This document shows positions 1 through 8,772 of a stretch of DNA of 64,000 nt, piece by piece; position 1 is the stretch's first letter, and the number at the start of each line of letters is the position of its first letter. The notes beneath the pieces were generated by a model. That model ran no database searches, was not told the origin of the DNA, and saw only the letters and a list, made by a program, of their open reading frames with translations. Both the position numbers and the translations under genes were made by a program. The stretch lies in NCBI RefSeq assembly GCF_048595595.1, contig NZ_CP184347.1, one strand, 5' to 3'. Source of the DNA: Bacteroides pyogenes_A (lineage in GTDB: Bacteria; Bacteroidota; Bacteroidia; Bacteroidales; Bacteroidaceae).

Positions 1-557
1 TCAATCTCCTTCTTCAGGTAATGGATGAAGGACGATTGACTGACAGTTATGGCAGAATGGTAGATTTTAAGAACACTGTCCTGATCATGACTTCTAATAT
101 CGGGACACGGCAGCTTAAAGAATTCGGGCGCGGCATCGGATTCGCCACGCAAAGCCGGCTGGATGATAAAGAGTTCTCGCGAAGTGTGATACAGAAAGCA
201 CTGAACAAATCATTCGCGCCTGAATTCCTAAACCGTGTGGATGAAGTAATTACGTTCGACCAACTCTCTTTTGAAGCAATAAAGAAGATTGTGGACATTG
301 AGTTGAAGGAATTGTACTCCCGGATGGAAAGCATTGGATATAAACTCGTTATTGATGAAAAAGCGAAAGATTTCATCGCCGGAAAAGGATACGACGTTCA
401 ATATGGAGCACGCCCGTTGAAACGCGCCATCCAAACCTATCTGGAGGACGGACTGTCAGAGCTTATCGTTTCCGCCGCAGTAAAAGAGGGAGATACCATA
501 CAAGTGGTTCTAAATGAAGGAGAAGATAAACCGGAAATGAAAGTTATTGCCGGATAA
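1..557 (+). CDS. clpC: ClpB/ClpC-type AAA+ chaperone, C-terminal part (5' end outside window)
   Basis: This is the last 185 or so codons of a Hsp100 ATPase; the reading frame is open to the left edge, so the start lies outside the window. The visible part begins in the second AAA+ module with NLLLQVMDEGRLTDSYGR (sensor/Walker-B-following region), then an MTSNIG sensor-1 segment, the FLNRVDEVITF segment and the GYDVQYGARPLKRAIQ sensor-2 motif (GAR). These are standard in ClpB and ClpC. Such proteins use ATP to unfold substrates, either for disaggregation (ClpB) or for delivery to ClpP (ClpC). ClpC is preferred because the tail is short and because of the position next to htpG, but the distinguishing N-terminal and middle domains are not visible. 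A terminator follows about 40 nt after the stop. Confidence 0.85.
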   Translation, partial: NLLLQVMDEGRLTDSYGRMVDFKNTVLIMTSNIGTRQLKEFGRGIGFATQSRLDDKEFSRSVIQKALNKSFAPEFLNRVDEVITFDQLSFEAIKKIVDIELKELYSRMESIGYKLVIDEKAKDFIAGKGYDVQYGARPLKRAIQTYLEDGLSELIVSAAVKEGDTIQVVLNEGEDKPEMKVIAG

Positions 558-594
558 TCTTTCTCGATTAGAAACAGATTTAATTACCGTGTCA

Positions 595-628
595 AAATGT
601 CAGTCCTTATGGTCTGGCATTTTTTTTG
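595..628 (+). terminator. Rho-independent terminator after the Clp ATPase gene
   Basis: aaaatgtcag (595-604) pairs with ctggcatttt (615-624), a 10-bp stem with one G-T pair and a 10-nt loop, followed by a run of T. It separates the Clp gene from htpG, so htpG probably has its own promoter. Confidence 0.7.
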
Positions 629-691
629 CCTTTTCAGGGCAGAATATGATAGAAACGAATTTATAAACAATCTAAAAAAATACACGTTATC

Positions 692-2737
692 ATGCAAAAA
701 GGAAATATTGGGGTTACTACAGAAAATATTTTCCCTATCATTAAAAAGTTTTTGTACAGCGATCATGAAATTTTCCTTCGTGAATTGGTGTCCAACTCCG
801 TAGATGCTACTCAGAAATTGAATACGTTGGCCTCGATGGGTGAATTTAAAGGCGATCTCGGCGACTTGACAATTCGTGTCGAATTAGGTAAAGATACCAT
901 TACCATCTCCGATCGGGGAATCGGTCTGACCGCCGAAGAAATCGAGAAGTACATCAATCAAATTGCATTCTCCGGCGCCAACGACTTTTTGGAGAAATAT
1001 AAAAATGACGCCAATGCCATTATCGGGCATTTCGGATTGGGCTTCTATTCGGCATTCATGGTTGCCCAAAAAGTGGAGATTATCACCAAATCTTATCAGG
1101 AAGGTTCGCAAGCCGTAAAATGGACGTGCGACGGAAGCCCGGAGTTCACCATTGAAAACGTAGAGAAAGCCGATCGCGGAACGGATATCATATTATATAT
1201 CGACGACGATTGCAAAGAGTTTCTCGAAGAAGCGCGCATTTCCGCCCTTTTGAAAAAGTATTGCAGCTTCCTCCCCGTGCCCATCGCATTCGGAAAGAAA
1301 AAAGAATGGAAAGACGGCAAGCAAGTGGAAACAGCAGAAGACAATATCATCAATGATACGACCCCGTTATGGACACGCAAACCGAGCGACTTGTCGGACG
1401 AAGATTACAAATCTTTCTACAGACGCCTGTACCCGATGTCCGACGAACCATTGTTCTGGATTCATTTGAATGTGGATTATCCGTTCCACCTGACCGGTAT
1501 TCTTTATTTCCCAAAAGTAAAAAGCAATATCGAACTCAACAAGAATAAAATCCAGCTGTATTGCAATCAGGTGTACGTGACCGATTCTGTAGAAGGCATC
1601 GTGCCCGATTTCCTGACTTTGCTGCACGGCGTTATCGATTCTCCGGACATTCCTCTGAACGTGTCGCGCTCTTATCTGCAAAGCGATTCGAATGTAAAAA
1701 AGATTTCGACCTATATCACCAAAAAAGTGTCCGACCGCTTGCAATCGATATTCAAGGCCGACCGCAAACAGTTCGAAGAGAAGTGGAACGACCTGAAGAT
1801 ATTTATCAACTACGGCATGCTTACTCAAGAAGACTTCTATGAGAAAGCACAGAAGTTCTCCCTGTTTACCGACACCAACGATAAGCACTACACTTTCGAA
1901 GACTACCGCACGCTTGTTAAAGACAACCAAACGGATAAAGACGGGAATCTCATCTATCTTTATGCGAACGACAAGGATGAGCAATACAGCTACATCGAAG
2001 CCGCAGAAAGCAAAGGATACAACGTACTGCTCATGAACGGGCAACTCGATGTGGCAATGGTGAGCATGCTGGAACAGAAGTTCGAAAAATCCCGTTTCAC
2101 GCGTGTAGACAGTGACGTGATCGACCGTCTGATAATCAAAGAAGACCATCGCGCCGACAATCTCGAGCCGGATGAGCAGGAAGCGCTGACTGCCGCTTTT
2201 AAAAGCCAGCTGCCTGAGATGGAAAAAGTAGAGTTCAATGTGACCACACAAGCATTGGGCGAAAATGCGGCTCCTGTTACGATAACTCAAAGCGAGTACA
2301 TGCGCCGGATGAAAGAGATGGCGAATATTCAGGCAGGAATGAGTTTTTACGGCGAAATGCCCGATATGTTTAATCTGATTCTGAATGCAGACCACAAACT
2401 CGTGAAACAAGTTTTGAAGGAAGAAGAAGCTGCATGCCGATCTGAAGCGACTCCTGTACAGGCAGAAATGGATGAGGTAAACAAACGTCTCGACGAACTG
2501 AAAAACAGCCTGAAAGATAAAAAAGAGGAAGAGATTCCGGCAGACGAGAAAACCCGTCGGGAAGAGCTCGAGAAAAAATGGAACGAACTGAAGGCGAAGA
2601 AAGAAGCCATATTCACTCAATATGCCGGCAAAAATAAAGTAATCCGCCAACTGATCGACTTGGCATTGCTGCAAAACAATATGCTGAAAGGCGAGGCGCT
2701 GAACGACTTTGTTAAGCGCAGCATCGAATTGATTTAA
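692..2737 (+). CDS. htpG: Molecular chaperone HtpG (bacterial Hsp90)
   Basis: A 681-residue Hsp90-family chaperone, a cytosolic ATP-dependent dimer that helps clients fold and mature under stress. The N-terminal GHKL ATPase fold is clear: ELVSNSVDATQKL supplies the Mg-binding Asn and neighbouring residues, ISDRGIGLTAEEI the G1 loop, and GHFGLGFYSAFM the glycine-rich lid. The middle domain carries the client/ATPase arginine segment around LNVSRSYLQ. The C-terminal part contains a long charged, probably coiled-coil stretch (about residues 590-650). Full length for the family. ATG at 692 gives MQKGNIGVTTENIF, a normal HtpG beginning. It stands alone between two terminators, next to another heat-shock ATPase gene, suggesting shared stress control, although no heat-shock operator was recognised upstream. 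Confidence 0.97.
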   Translation: MQKGNIGVTTENIFPIIKKFLYSDHEIFLRELVSNSVDATQKLNTLASMGEFKGDLGDLTIRVELGKDTITISDRGIGLTAEEIEKYINQIAFSGANDFLEKYKNDANAIIGHFGLGFYSAFMVAQKVEIITKSYQEGSQAVKWTCDGSPEFTIENVEKADRGTDIILYIDDDCKEFLEEARISALLKKYCSFLPVPIAFGKKKEWKDGKQVETAEDNIINDTTPLWTRKPSDLSDEDYKSFYRRLYPMSDEPLFWIHLNVDYPFHLTGILYFPKVKSNIELNKNKIQLYCNQVYVTDSVEGIVPDFLTLLHGVIDSPDIPLNVSRSYLQSDSNVKKISTYITKKVSDRLQSIFKADRKQFEEKWNDLKIFINYGMLTQEDFYEKAQKFSLFTDTNDKHYTFEDYRTLVKDNQTDKDGNLIYLYANDKDEQYSYIEAAESKGYNVLLMNGQLDVAMVSMLEQKFEKSRFTRVDSDVIDRLIIKEDHRADNLEPDEQEALTAAFKSQLPEMEKVEFNVTTQALGENAAPVTITQSEYMRRMKEMANIQAGMSFYGEMPDMFNLILNADHKLVKQVLKEEEAACRSEATPVQAEMDEVNKRLDELKNSLKDKKEEEIPADEKTRREELEKKWNELKAKKEAIFTQYAGKNKVIRQLIDLALLQNNMLKGEALNDFVKRSIELI

Positions 2738-2761
2738 GCGGTTTGCCGACGAAAAATCGAA

Positions 2762-2798
2762 AGAGCACTTGATACAAAATGTGTCAGGTGCTCTTTTT
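2762..2798 (+). terminator. Rho-independent terminator after htpG
   Basis: agagcac (2762-2768) pairs with gtgctct (2788-2794); further pairs ttgatac/gtgtcagg extend the stem. A T-run follows at once. Confidence 0.75.
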
Positions 2799-2934
2799 CA
2801 TTGGAAAACATTTATAAAAAAGAGAGCTTTTCGAAACTATTGCATATATTTGAAGTCAGAATAAATACGTGAATCCGCCACAAAGGAAAACGGATGCTAT
2901 AGAGCTGCCGGGCAAAGGCGCATTATTTCATTTA

Positions 2935-3022
2935 GTTTCACGCTGATGAAACAAAAGTTTCCCGCTTGGGAAACTTTATTTTCCCCGTGGGGAAACTTTT
3001 GTTTCCCAAGCGGGAAACTTAA
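2935..3022. repeat. Tandem array of four 18-nt hairpin units, 22-nt period
   Basis: Four units start at 2935, 2957, 2979 and 3001, exactly 22 nt apart: 18-nt inverted repeats separated by 4-nt spacers (aaaa, ttta, tttt, ttaa). Unit 2 is gtttcccgcttgggaaac and unit 4 is gtttcccaagcgggaaac; these two are reverse complements of each other. Unit 1 keeps the gtttc/gaaac arms but has different inner bases; unit 3 is ttttccccgtggggaaac. The array fills much of the htpG-patatin gap (2738-3146), which holds no gene. A closely related array lies at 44339-44425. No function assigned. Confidence 0.85.
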
Positions 3023-3146
3023 TGGGGCACTATATGATTTTAGAAAGCCCGCACACCGGACGACCGAAGCAATGGGAAATGCCTGCAAATTGCACCTCAT
3101 CCCGGGTTCACGCAACAAACGAAAAATAAAAGTTCACCCCTGAGAT

Positions 3147-5447
3147 ATGAGAAAAACTTTTTTTGTCTTTATCGCTTTCATTTTATCTATGCCTACCCTA
3201 TCCGCCCAGAAAGTGGGGCTTGTGCTAAGCGGAGGCGGAGCCAAAGGGCTTACACATATAGGCATCATCCGTGCTTTGGAAGAGAACAACATCCCCATCG
3301 ATTACATTACGGGCACTTCCATGGGAGCCATCGTCGGCTCTCTTTATGCCATGGGATATTCGCCGGACGAAATGACAGAGTTGTTAAAATCCGAAGAATT
3401 CAAACGATGGTATTCGGGTGAAATAGAAGATAAATACATGTACCATTTTAAGAAAAACCTGCCCACACCCGACTTTTTCAACATACGTTTTTCTTTTAAA
3501 GACTCGGTGAATGCCTTTAAGCCGCAATTCCTTCCGGCCAGCGTAGTCGACCCCATACAGATGAATCTGGTTTTTGTCGATCTATATGCGCGTGCCACGG
3601 CAGCTTGTAAAGGAGATTTCGACAAACTCTTCGTTCCCTTTCGCTGCATTGCTTCGGATGTGTATAACAAAACACAACTGATCATGAAAGACGGCGACTT
3701 GGGAGATGCCGTAAGAGCTTCCATGAGTTTTCCTTTCATGTTCAAGCCTATCGAAATAGGTAACGTACTGGCATACGACGGAGGTATTTACAATAATTTC
3801 CCCACAGACGTTATGAGGGAAGATTTTCAACCGGATATTATCATAGGCAGCGTCGTATCGGCCAATCCTACCAAGCCCAAAGAAAACGATCTCATGAGCC
3901 AGATAGAGAATATGGTAATGCAAAGAACAGACTATTCCATGCCCGACTCAATAGGAGTCTTGCTTACATTCAAATACGATAACGTAAACTTAATGGACTT
4001 CCATCGGATCGACGAACTTTGCGATATTGGCTACAACCGCACCATCAGCATGATGGATTCCATTAAAAGCCGTATTCGCCGACGCGTGAACATAGACAAT
4101 ATACGCTTAAGAAGAATGGTGTACCGCAGCAACTATCCCGAACTCCGCTTCAAGAACATAATCATCGACGGAGCTAATGCCCAACAGCAAATCTATATAA
4201 AAAGGGAATTCCACCGGTCGACCCATAGTGAATTCACGTACGAAGATTTGAAGCGAGGTTATTTCCGTCTGCTTTCGGATAAGATGATTTCCGAAATCAT
4301 CCCGCATGCTGTCTACAACCCCGAAGATGACACATACAACCTTCACTTGAAAGTAAAACTGGAAAACAACTTTTCCGTGTGCTTGGGAGGAAACATATCC
4401 ACTTCCAATTCCAACCAGATTTATATGGGAGTCAGCTATCAGGATTTAAACTATTATGCAAAAGAGTTTCTTCTGGATGGTCAGATCGGAAAAGTTTATA
4501 ATAACGCGCAATTTATGGCAAAAATCGATTTTTCCACAACAATACCCACTTCCTATCGTTTTATCGCGTCGATTACTACTTTAGACTATTTCAAGAAAGA
4601 CAAACTGTTCTCCAGAAACGACAAACCTGCATTTAACCAGAAGGATGAACGCTTCCTGAAAATTCAGGCCGCACTGCCTTTTCTGTCGAACAAACGTGTG
4701 GAGCTGGGAATAGGCATGGCTCGAATGGAAGATAAATACTTTCAGAAAAACATTATCAATTTTGAAAAAGACAAGTACGACAAAAGTCGCTATAATTTAC
4801 TGGGCGGCTCCATCAGCTTCAATGGAAGTACGCTTAATGCCCGCCAATATCCCACACAAGGGTATCACGAAGCGCTTATTGCACAGGTTTTCACCGGAAG
4901 AGAATATTTTTATTCGGGAAACGCTGCCGATGAAAATAAAAACTACAAAGAACGGCATTCCTGGCTGCAATTATCGTACATGAAAGAGGCATATCATAAA
5001 ATGAGCGACCGCTGGACATTGGGCTGGCACTTTAAAGCTTTATATGCTTCAAAGAATTTTTCTGAAAACTACATGGCCACAATGATGCAAGCCTGCGAGT
5101 TCGCCCCTACACAACATAGCCGACTCAACTACAATGACGCTTTCCGCGCCAATCAGTTTCTGGCAGTCGGCATTCGTCCCATATACCATATCAACCAAAT
5201 GCTTCATCTTCGGGGAGAATTTTACGGCTTTATGCCCATTTACCCCATCGAACGCAACTCCCAGAATAAAGCATATTATGGAAAAACATTCTCAAAATTC
5301 GAATATCTGGGAGAAGCGTCGCTGGTCTGGCAACTGCCTTTCGGAAATATTTCCATGTACGTAAACCACTATAGCTCACCGAAAAGAGAATGGAATGTCG
5401 GATTAAGCATAGGCTGGCAACTCTTCAATTACCGTTTTATCGAATAA
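3147..5447 (+). CDS. Patatin-like phospholipase with Omp85-type beta barrel (PlpD-like)
   Basis: A 766-residue exported protein. A signal peptide (residues 1-20, ending LSAQ) is followed by a patatin lipase domain: glycine-rich oxyanion loop LSGGGAKG (28-34), the GTSMG nucleophile elbow with catalytic Ser58, and DGG with catalytic Asp211. A POTRA-like linker (about 330-400) leads to a predicted Omp85 outer-membrane barrel that runs to the C-terminus, which is rich in aromatic residues. This architecture resembles the type Vd autotransporter PlpD of Pseudomonas, where the barrel secretes or anchors the lipase. The expected activity is phospholipid or lipid ester hydrolysis at the cell surface or periplasm; the substrate is not visible from sequence. 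A single-gene transcription unit, preceded by the hairpin array and followed by tRNA genes. Confidence 0.88.
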   Translation: MRKTFFVFIAFILSMPTLSAQKVGLVLSGGGAKGLTHIGIIRALEENNIPIDYITGTSMGAIVGSLYAMGYSPDEMTELLKSEEFKRWYSGEIEDKYMYHFKKNLPTPDFFNIRFSFKDSVNAFKPQFLPASVVDPIQMNLVFVDLYARATAACKGDFDKLFVPFRCIASDVYNKTQLIMKDGDLGDAVRASMSFPFMFKPIEIGNVLAYDGGIYNNFPTDVMREDFQPDIIIGSVVSANPTKPKENDLMSQIENMVMQRTDYSMPDSIGVLLTFKYDNVNLMDFHRIDELCDIGYNRTISMMDSIKSRIRRRVNIDNIRLRRMVYRSNYPELRFKNIIIDGANAQQQIYIKREFHRSTHSEFTYEDLKRGYFRLLSDKMISEIIPHAVYNPEDDTYNLHLKVKLENNFSVCLGGNISTSNSNQIYMGVSYQDLNYYAKEFLLDGQIGKVYNNAQFMAKIDFSTTIPTSYRFIASITTLDYFKKDKLFSRNDKPAFNQKDERFLKIQAALPFLSNKRVELGIGMARMEDKYFQKNIINFEKDKYDKSRYNLLGGSISFNGSTLNARQYPTQGYHEALIAQVFTGREYFYSGNAADENKNYKERHSWLQLSYMKEAYHKMSDRWTLGWHFKALYASKNFSENYMATMMQACEFAPTQHSRLNYNDAFRANQFLAVGIRPIYHINQMLHLRGEFYGFMPIYPIERNSQNKAYYGKTFSKFEYLGEASLVWQLPFGNISMYVNHYSSPKREWNVGLSIGWQLFNYRFIE

Positions 5448-5474
5448 TTTTTTATTCAAAAAGTCGCCGGAAAG

Positions 5475-5505
5475 CTTGTTAATTCGGTAAAAAACCGTAT
5501 CTTTG
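5475..5505 (+). promoter_or_regulatory. Promoter of the tRNA-Arg cluster
   Basis: cttg (5475-5478), 19 nt, then TATCTTTG (5498-5505), a full match to the Bacteroidetes -7 box TAnnTTTG. It lies 21 nt before the first tRNA. Confidence 0.65.
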
Positions 5506-5526
5506 CACCCGTTAAAACAAATCATC

Positions 5527-5600
5527 GGTCGCGTAGCTCAACTGAATAGAGTAGCTGACTACGGATCAGCCGGTTACAGGTTTGAATCCTGTCGCGATCA
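5527..5600 (+). tRNA. tRNA-Arg (anticodon ACG), copy 1
   Basis: A 74-nt cloverleaf. Acceptor GGTCGCG pairs with CGCGATC; anticodon stem GCTGA/TCAGC encloses loop CTACGGA, giving anticodon ACG (Arg, CGU after A34 editing). T arm ACAGG-TTTGAAT-CCTGT. CCA is not encoded. Confidence 0.95.
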
Positions 5601-5622
5601 CTTTTATTTGAATTAACACAAT

Positions 5623-5696
5623 GGCCGCGTAGCTCAACTGAATAGAGTAGCTGACTACGGATCAGCCGGTTACAGGTTTGAATCCTGTCGCGGTCA
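5623..5696 (+). tRNA. tRNA-Arg (anticodon ACG), copy 2
   Basis: As copy 1, but the acceptor has a compensated change: GGCCGCG pairs with CGCGGTC, so a T-A pair is now C-G. The 22-nt spacer implies co-transcription with its neighbours. Confidence 0.95.
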
Positions 5697-5713
5697 CTTT
5701 TATCACATTCATT

Positions 5714-5787
5714 GGTCGCGTAGCTCAACTGAATAGAGTAGCTGACTACGGATCAGCCGGTTACAGGTTTGAATCCTGTCGCGATCA
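5714..5787 (+). tRNA. tRNA-Arg (anticodon ACG), copy 3
   Basis: Same sequence as copy 1, 17 nt after copy 2, and last of the three-gene array before a strong terminator. Confidence 0.95.
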
Positions 5788-5827
5788 CAAAAGGAGAATT
5801 AAAGAATTCTCCGTTAGGCAATAGGTA

Positions 5828-5879
5828 GGAAACAGCCCAAGCAGACGCAATTGTCGTAAGCTTGGGCTGTTTCCTTTTT
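5828..5879 (+). terminator. Strong terminator after the tRNA-Arg array
   Basis: A perfect 15-bp stem (5828-5842 with 5860-5874, ggaaacagcccaagc and its complement) and a 17-nt loop, followed by ttttt. The 5880-6096 stretch after it holds no gene that I can see. Confidence 0.85.
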
Positions 5880-6096
5880 CCGCCCACTGCCTGAGCCGGG
5901 CATCAATATAAAAAAAACGTCACGCTTCCGCCTTATACATATATCATGAGCAGCCCCTTACAAGAAAACGTTTTCTCTCTGTTCCTCTAAACCATACCCG
6001 AAACCCAATACCCGGAGATCCCCAAATACATGTTTTTTGAATCTCCCCATAAGCACCGGCTTTGATACAACCTTAAGTTGTTCAAAACGGCAATCG

Positions 6097-6132
6097 GAAA
6101 AAAATAAAAAAGCGATCGGAAAAACGACCGCT
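6097..6132 (-). terminator. Terminator of the tRNA-Lys pair
   Basis: On the minus strand agcggtcg and cgatcgct pair (8 bp, one G-T) around a short T-rich loop, followed by a long T-run (the A-run at 6097-6110 on +). Confidence 0.65.
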
Positions 6133-6139
6133 TTCAAAG

Positions 6140-6212
6140 TACACCCTCAGGGATTCGAACCCTGGACCCACTGATTAAGAGTCAGTTGCTCTACCAACTG
6201 AGCTAAGAGTGC
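6140..6212 (-). tRNA. tRNA-Lys (anticodon CTT), copy 2
   Basis: A 73-nt cloverleaf on the minus strand: GCACTCT acceptor, AGCTCAGTTGGTAGAGC D arm, anticodon loop CTCTTAA giving CTT (Lys, AAG), and a TTCGAAT T loop. It differs from copy 1 by one base in the T arm region (ggattcgaa against ggactcgaa on +). Second gene of the pair. Confidence 0.95.
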
Positions 6213-6243
6213 GACAGAATCACTATCTGCAATCTTAAAATTG

Positions 6244-6316
6244 TACACCCTCAGGGACTCGAACCCTGGACCCACTGATTAAGAGTCAGTTGCTCTACCA
6301 ACTGAGCTAAGAGTGC
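6244..6316 (-). tRNA. tRNA-Lys (anticodon CTT), copy 1
   Basis: Same structure and anticodon as the neighbour 31 nt downstream; nearest to the promoter at 6339-6370. Confidence 0.95.
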
Positions 6317-6338
6317 ATCAATTCCTTGTTTGCGGTTG

Positions 6339-6370
6339 CAAAATTAGTCCTTTTATTTTATTTAGCCAAA
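6339..6370 (-). promoter_or_regulatory. Promoter of the tRNA-Lys pair
   Basis: On the minus strand TTTG (6367-6370), exactly 20 nt, then TAATTTTG (6339-6346): both boxes match the Bacteroidetes consensus. It lies 22 nt before the first tRNA-Lys. Confidence 0.8.
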
Positions 6371-6406
6371 CAATCGGACGGCTTTTTCAACAACTTTTTT
6401 CTTCCA

Positions 6407-7210
6407 TTATTCGAACACATAAAGTTCGGAAGGCGTATTCCGCTTTAAAGCAAGCAATTGCACATCTTTACCTACAATAACGCCCTTAGTTCTCAATTTC
6501 CACTCTACCGTTTTGTACGCTAATTCGGGGTGGTTGTTATCTTTGCTTAAATGGCACAGCCAGATATAACGCAGCTTTTCTGTAATGTTCTCCGCAAGAA
6601 ACTCTGCCGTGTCGGCATTGCTCATGTGTCCGGTCTTACTGACAATTCGTTCTTTCAGATATTTCGGATAAGGCCCCATCATCAACATTTCTTCATCATA
6701 GTTTGCCTCCAGAATCAGGTAATTGGCCTTGCAGATATAATGCGCCGCCGTAGGCGTAATCTCGCCGAGGTCGGTTAAAAAAGAAAACACCTTACCTCCC
6801 ACTTCAACGCAATATCCTACATTATCTGTTCCATCATGAGGCACTTCGAAAGATTCCAGACGAAAATCATCCACCAAAATCGGTTCGCCTTTCTCCAGAT
6901 ACCTGACCGACGAGCTGAGCTTTTCCGTCATGCAATAGCTGCGATTGATACCCGCATGTATACGTGCGGTAGTATATACCGGGATATTCATTTTTTCGCC
7001 CAAATGTCCTACCGCTTTAATATGGTCTGCATGGTCGTGCGTAATGAATACGCCGCATATGCTTTCCATCGGGATGCCATATTCTTTCAGTGTTTTTTTT
7101 ATCGTTCTGATACCTATTCCGGCATCAATCAGTATTCCGTTATTTTCAGTGCCCAGATAATAGCAGTTGCCGCTACTGCCACTTGCCAGGCTTATAAATT
7201 TTACTTTCAT
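6407..7210 (-). CDS. Metallo-beta-lactamase-fold hydrolase (YycJ/WalJ-like)
   Basis: A 267-residue cytosolic protein of the metallo-beta-lactamase superfamily. The start LASGSSGNCYYLG and the metal-binding THDHADH motif are typical of the YycJ/WalJ branch, whose members are thought to act as nucleases in DNA metabolism; the substrate here is unknown. Later metal ligands fit FEVPHDGTDN, FLTDLGE and ILEANYDE. The ATG at 7210 (MKVKFISL) is chosen over an upstream in-frame codon at 7264, because a TATATTTG -7 box lies at 7262-7269 and the longer start would sit at or before the transcription start. It follows the MFS gene in the same direction after about 75 nt, with its own promoter. Confidence 0.85.
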   Translation of the reverse strand: MKVKFISLASGSSGNCYYLGTENNGILIDAGIGIRTIKKTLKEYGIPMESICGVFITHDHADHIKAVGHLGEKMNIPVYTTARIHAGINRSYCMTEKLSSSVRYLEKGEPILVDDFRLESFEVPHDGTDNVGYCVEVGGKVFSFLTDLGEITPTAAHYICKANYLILEANYDEEMLMMGPYPKYLKERIVSKTGHMSNADTAEFLAENITEKLRYIWLCHLSKDNNHPELAYKTVEWKLRTKGVIVGKDVQLLALKRNTPSELYVFE

Positions 7211-7261
7211 GTCCTTCTTATTATAAAACAAAATGCCGTCAGCTTTTCGGCAAAGCGACGG

Positions 7262-7269
7262 CAAATATA
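7262..7269 (-). promoter_or_regulatory. -7 box for the metallo-hydrolase gene
   Basis: TATATTTG on the minus strand, matching TAnnTTTG. No good -33 box at the right distance, so support is partial. Confidence 0.45.
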
Positions 7270-7285
7270 CGTAAAAAAGAGAGAC

Positions 7286-8674
7286 TCACCGAGAAGACTC
7301 TTTCTTTTTATCTATAGATTCGGTGATTTTGGCAAATGCCAGCAAGGCTATTGCAGCCACCAATCCGATGGCGGCAAAGTAATACCAAATGTAATGTGCA
7401 TTTACACTCGCCTCCTTCCATGCTTCGTGAGAATCGAACAATATAGGATCGGGACAATACTCGGTCAACAAAACTCCTGCTATCCCAAAGCCGAACACGG
7501 AAGACAAAAATGAGTGCAAATGACTGAATCCCAAATACATGCCTTCTTCCCCTTCAGGCGCTTGCAAAGAAAAATACTCTAAATAGCGCGGAGAAATAAA
7601 ACATTCGGCAAGGGCCTGTACTACAATTCCGGCAATCATCATCAGAGTGATATTGCTCATCCCTGCAATAAGGTCGTTGCCAAGCAAGTTTCCGCAAGCC
7701 ATAAGCAAAGCGGATATCGGAATCAGAAACATACCTACATTCATAGAGGTAATAGCGCTTCGTTTGGCCATCAGCCGCGTAACGAAACTCACACAGCACA
7801 CAACGACGAAAGGGTTTACATTGGCGATCCAACCGGGTTTAGCCGTTTCACCGGCCATCCGTATCACATATTTGGGCATCGTGGCATATAGTTGCTGTTG
7901 TACCATCCAGAACCCTGTAACGATAAGAATAAGAATCAAGAGGCGCCAATTCGTCAGAATACGCACAAATCCCTGCCTTATTTCACGCAGGCTCTTTCCT
8001 TCACCTGCCGTATGGCTCGATTTATACAAGAAAAAAACGGCGATCAGAGCAATAAGCGTCATACTTCCGGCAAAGTAATTTATATAGATATAAGCTTTTT
8101 CGCCAATCACATTTCTCAAAGGATCTATGATTGTTTTGCCCGTAAAAGCTCCGATATTCACCATCATGTAGAAAATAGAATATCCGCGTGCACGGGTTGC
8201 TTCGGTCGTTTCTTTAGCAACAGACGCAGAAATAATCGATTTGATAAACGAACCGCCTATTATAAGAACGATCAACACCGGTACGATCATCCATCGAACG
8301 GGGCTGTCGGGTAATCCATTGAAATGAGTTGTCACACCGTAAGTCACCAATCCGGTGGCCTCGAGCAAGGTCGGCAATACACCCAGTCCCAAATATCCGA
8401 TAGATAATAAGGAAAAAGCTATAATCATAGATTTGCGGAAGCCTATCTTGTCGGCATAAGCTCCCGAGAAAATGGGAAGCAGATACAATCCGCCCGAAAA
8501 AAGGCCCGAAATCATACTGGCTTCAAAATCATTAAAGCCTAAAATTGTAGACAAATAAATGGTAAGAACGATAAAGATGGCATAATAAGCCATACGCTCA
8601 AACAGTTCGACTGTGTTGCTCACCCAAAAGGCTCTTGAAAATCCTTTGGCCTGGCGTTGAGGGGAATTGTTCAT
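7286..8674 (-). CDS. MFS transporter, POT/PTR-like
   Basis: A 462-residue integral membrane protein with about 12 to 14 hydrophobic helices. The loop GAYADKIGFRKSM between helices 2 and 3 is the MFS signature, and the overall form resembles the proton-coupled oligopeptide transporter branch. The substrate cannot be read from sequence; peptides are a guess from the family. The ATG at 8674 gives MNNSPQRQAKGFSRAFW, with a cytosolic N-terminus before the first helix. It is divergent from the HAD gene at 8773, and both are served by a symmetric promoter pair at 8704-8747. Confidence 0.82.
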   Translation of the reverse strand: MNNSPQRQAKGFSRAFWVSNTVELFERMAYYAIFIVLTIYLSTILGFNDFEASMISGLFSGGLYLLPIFSGAYADKIGFRKSMIIAFSLLSIGYLGLGVLPTLLEATGLVTYGVTTHFNGLPDSPVRWMIVPVLIVLIIGGSFIKSIISASVAKETTEATRARGYSIFYMMVNIGAFTGKTIIDPLRNVIGEKAYIYINYFAGSMTLIALIAVFFLYKSSHTAGEGKSLREIRQGFVRILTNWRLLILILIVTGFWMVQQQLYATMPKYVIRMAGETAKPGWIANVNPFVVVCCVSFVTRLMAKRSAITSMNVGMFLIPISALLMACGNLLGNDLIAGMSNITLMMIAGIVVQALAECFISPRYLEYFSLQAPEGEEGMYLGFSHLHSFLSSVFGFGIAGVLLTEYCPDPILFDSHEAWKEASVNAHYIWYYFAAIGLVAAIALLAFAKITESIDKKKESSR

Positions 8675-8703
8675 ATGCTACGTTTTGTTAAAATGTTAAT
8701 TTG

Positions 8704-8747
8704 GCGCAAAGATACGTTTTTTTAACGTACTGTCCGTATCTTTGCGC
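8704..8747. promoter_or_regulatory. Symmetric divergent promoter pair
   Basis: gcgcaaagatacg (8704-8716) and its exact reverse complement (8735-8747) form 13-bp arms around an 18-bp spacer. Each arm contains a TATCTTTG -7 box, one on minus (8707-8714) for the transporter and one on plus (8737-8744) for the HAD hydrolase. The -33 regions of the two promoters must overlap. Confidence 0.6.
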
Positions 8748-8772
8748 GCAATTACGTATCTAATTTATATAT

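Noticed and set aside
1367..2674. A 435-codon frame opposite htpG
   Set aside because: A long shadow frame typical for a well-biased gene on the other strand; the translated sequence is Phe/His/Leu-rich without domains.
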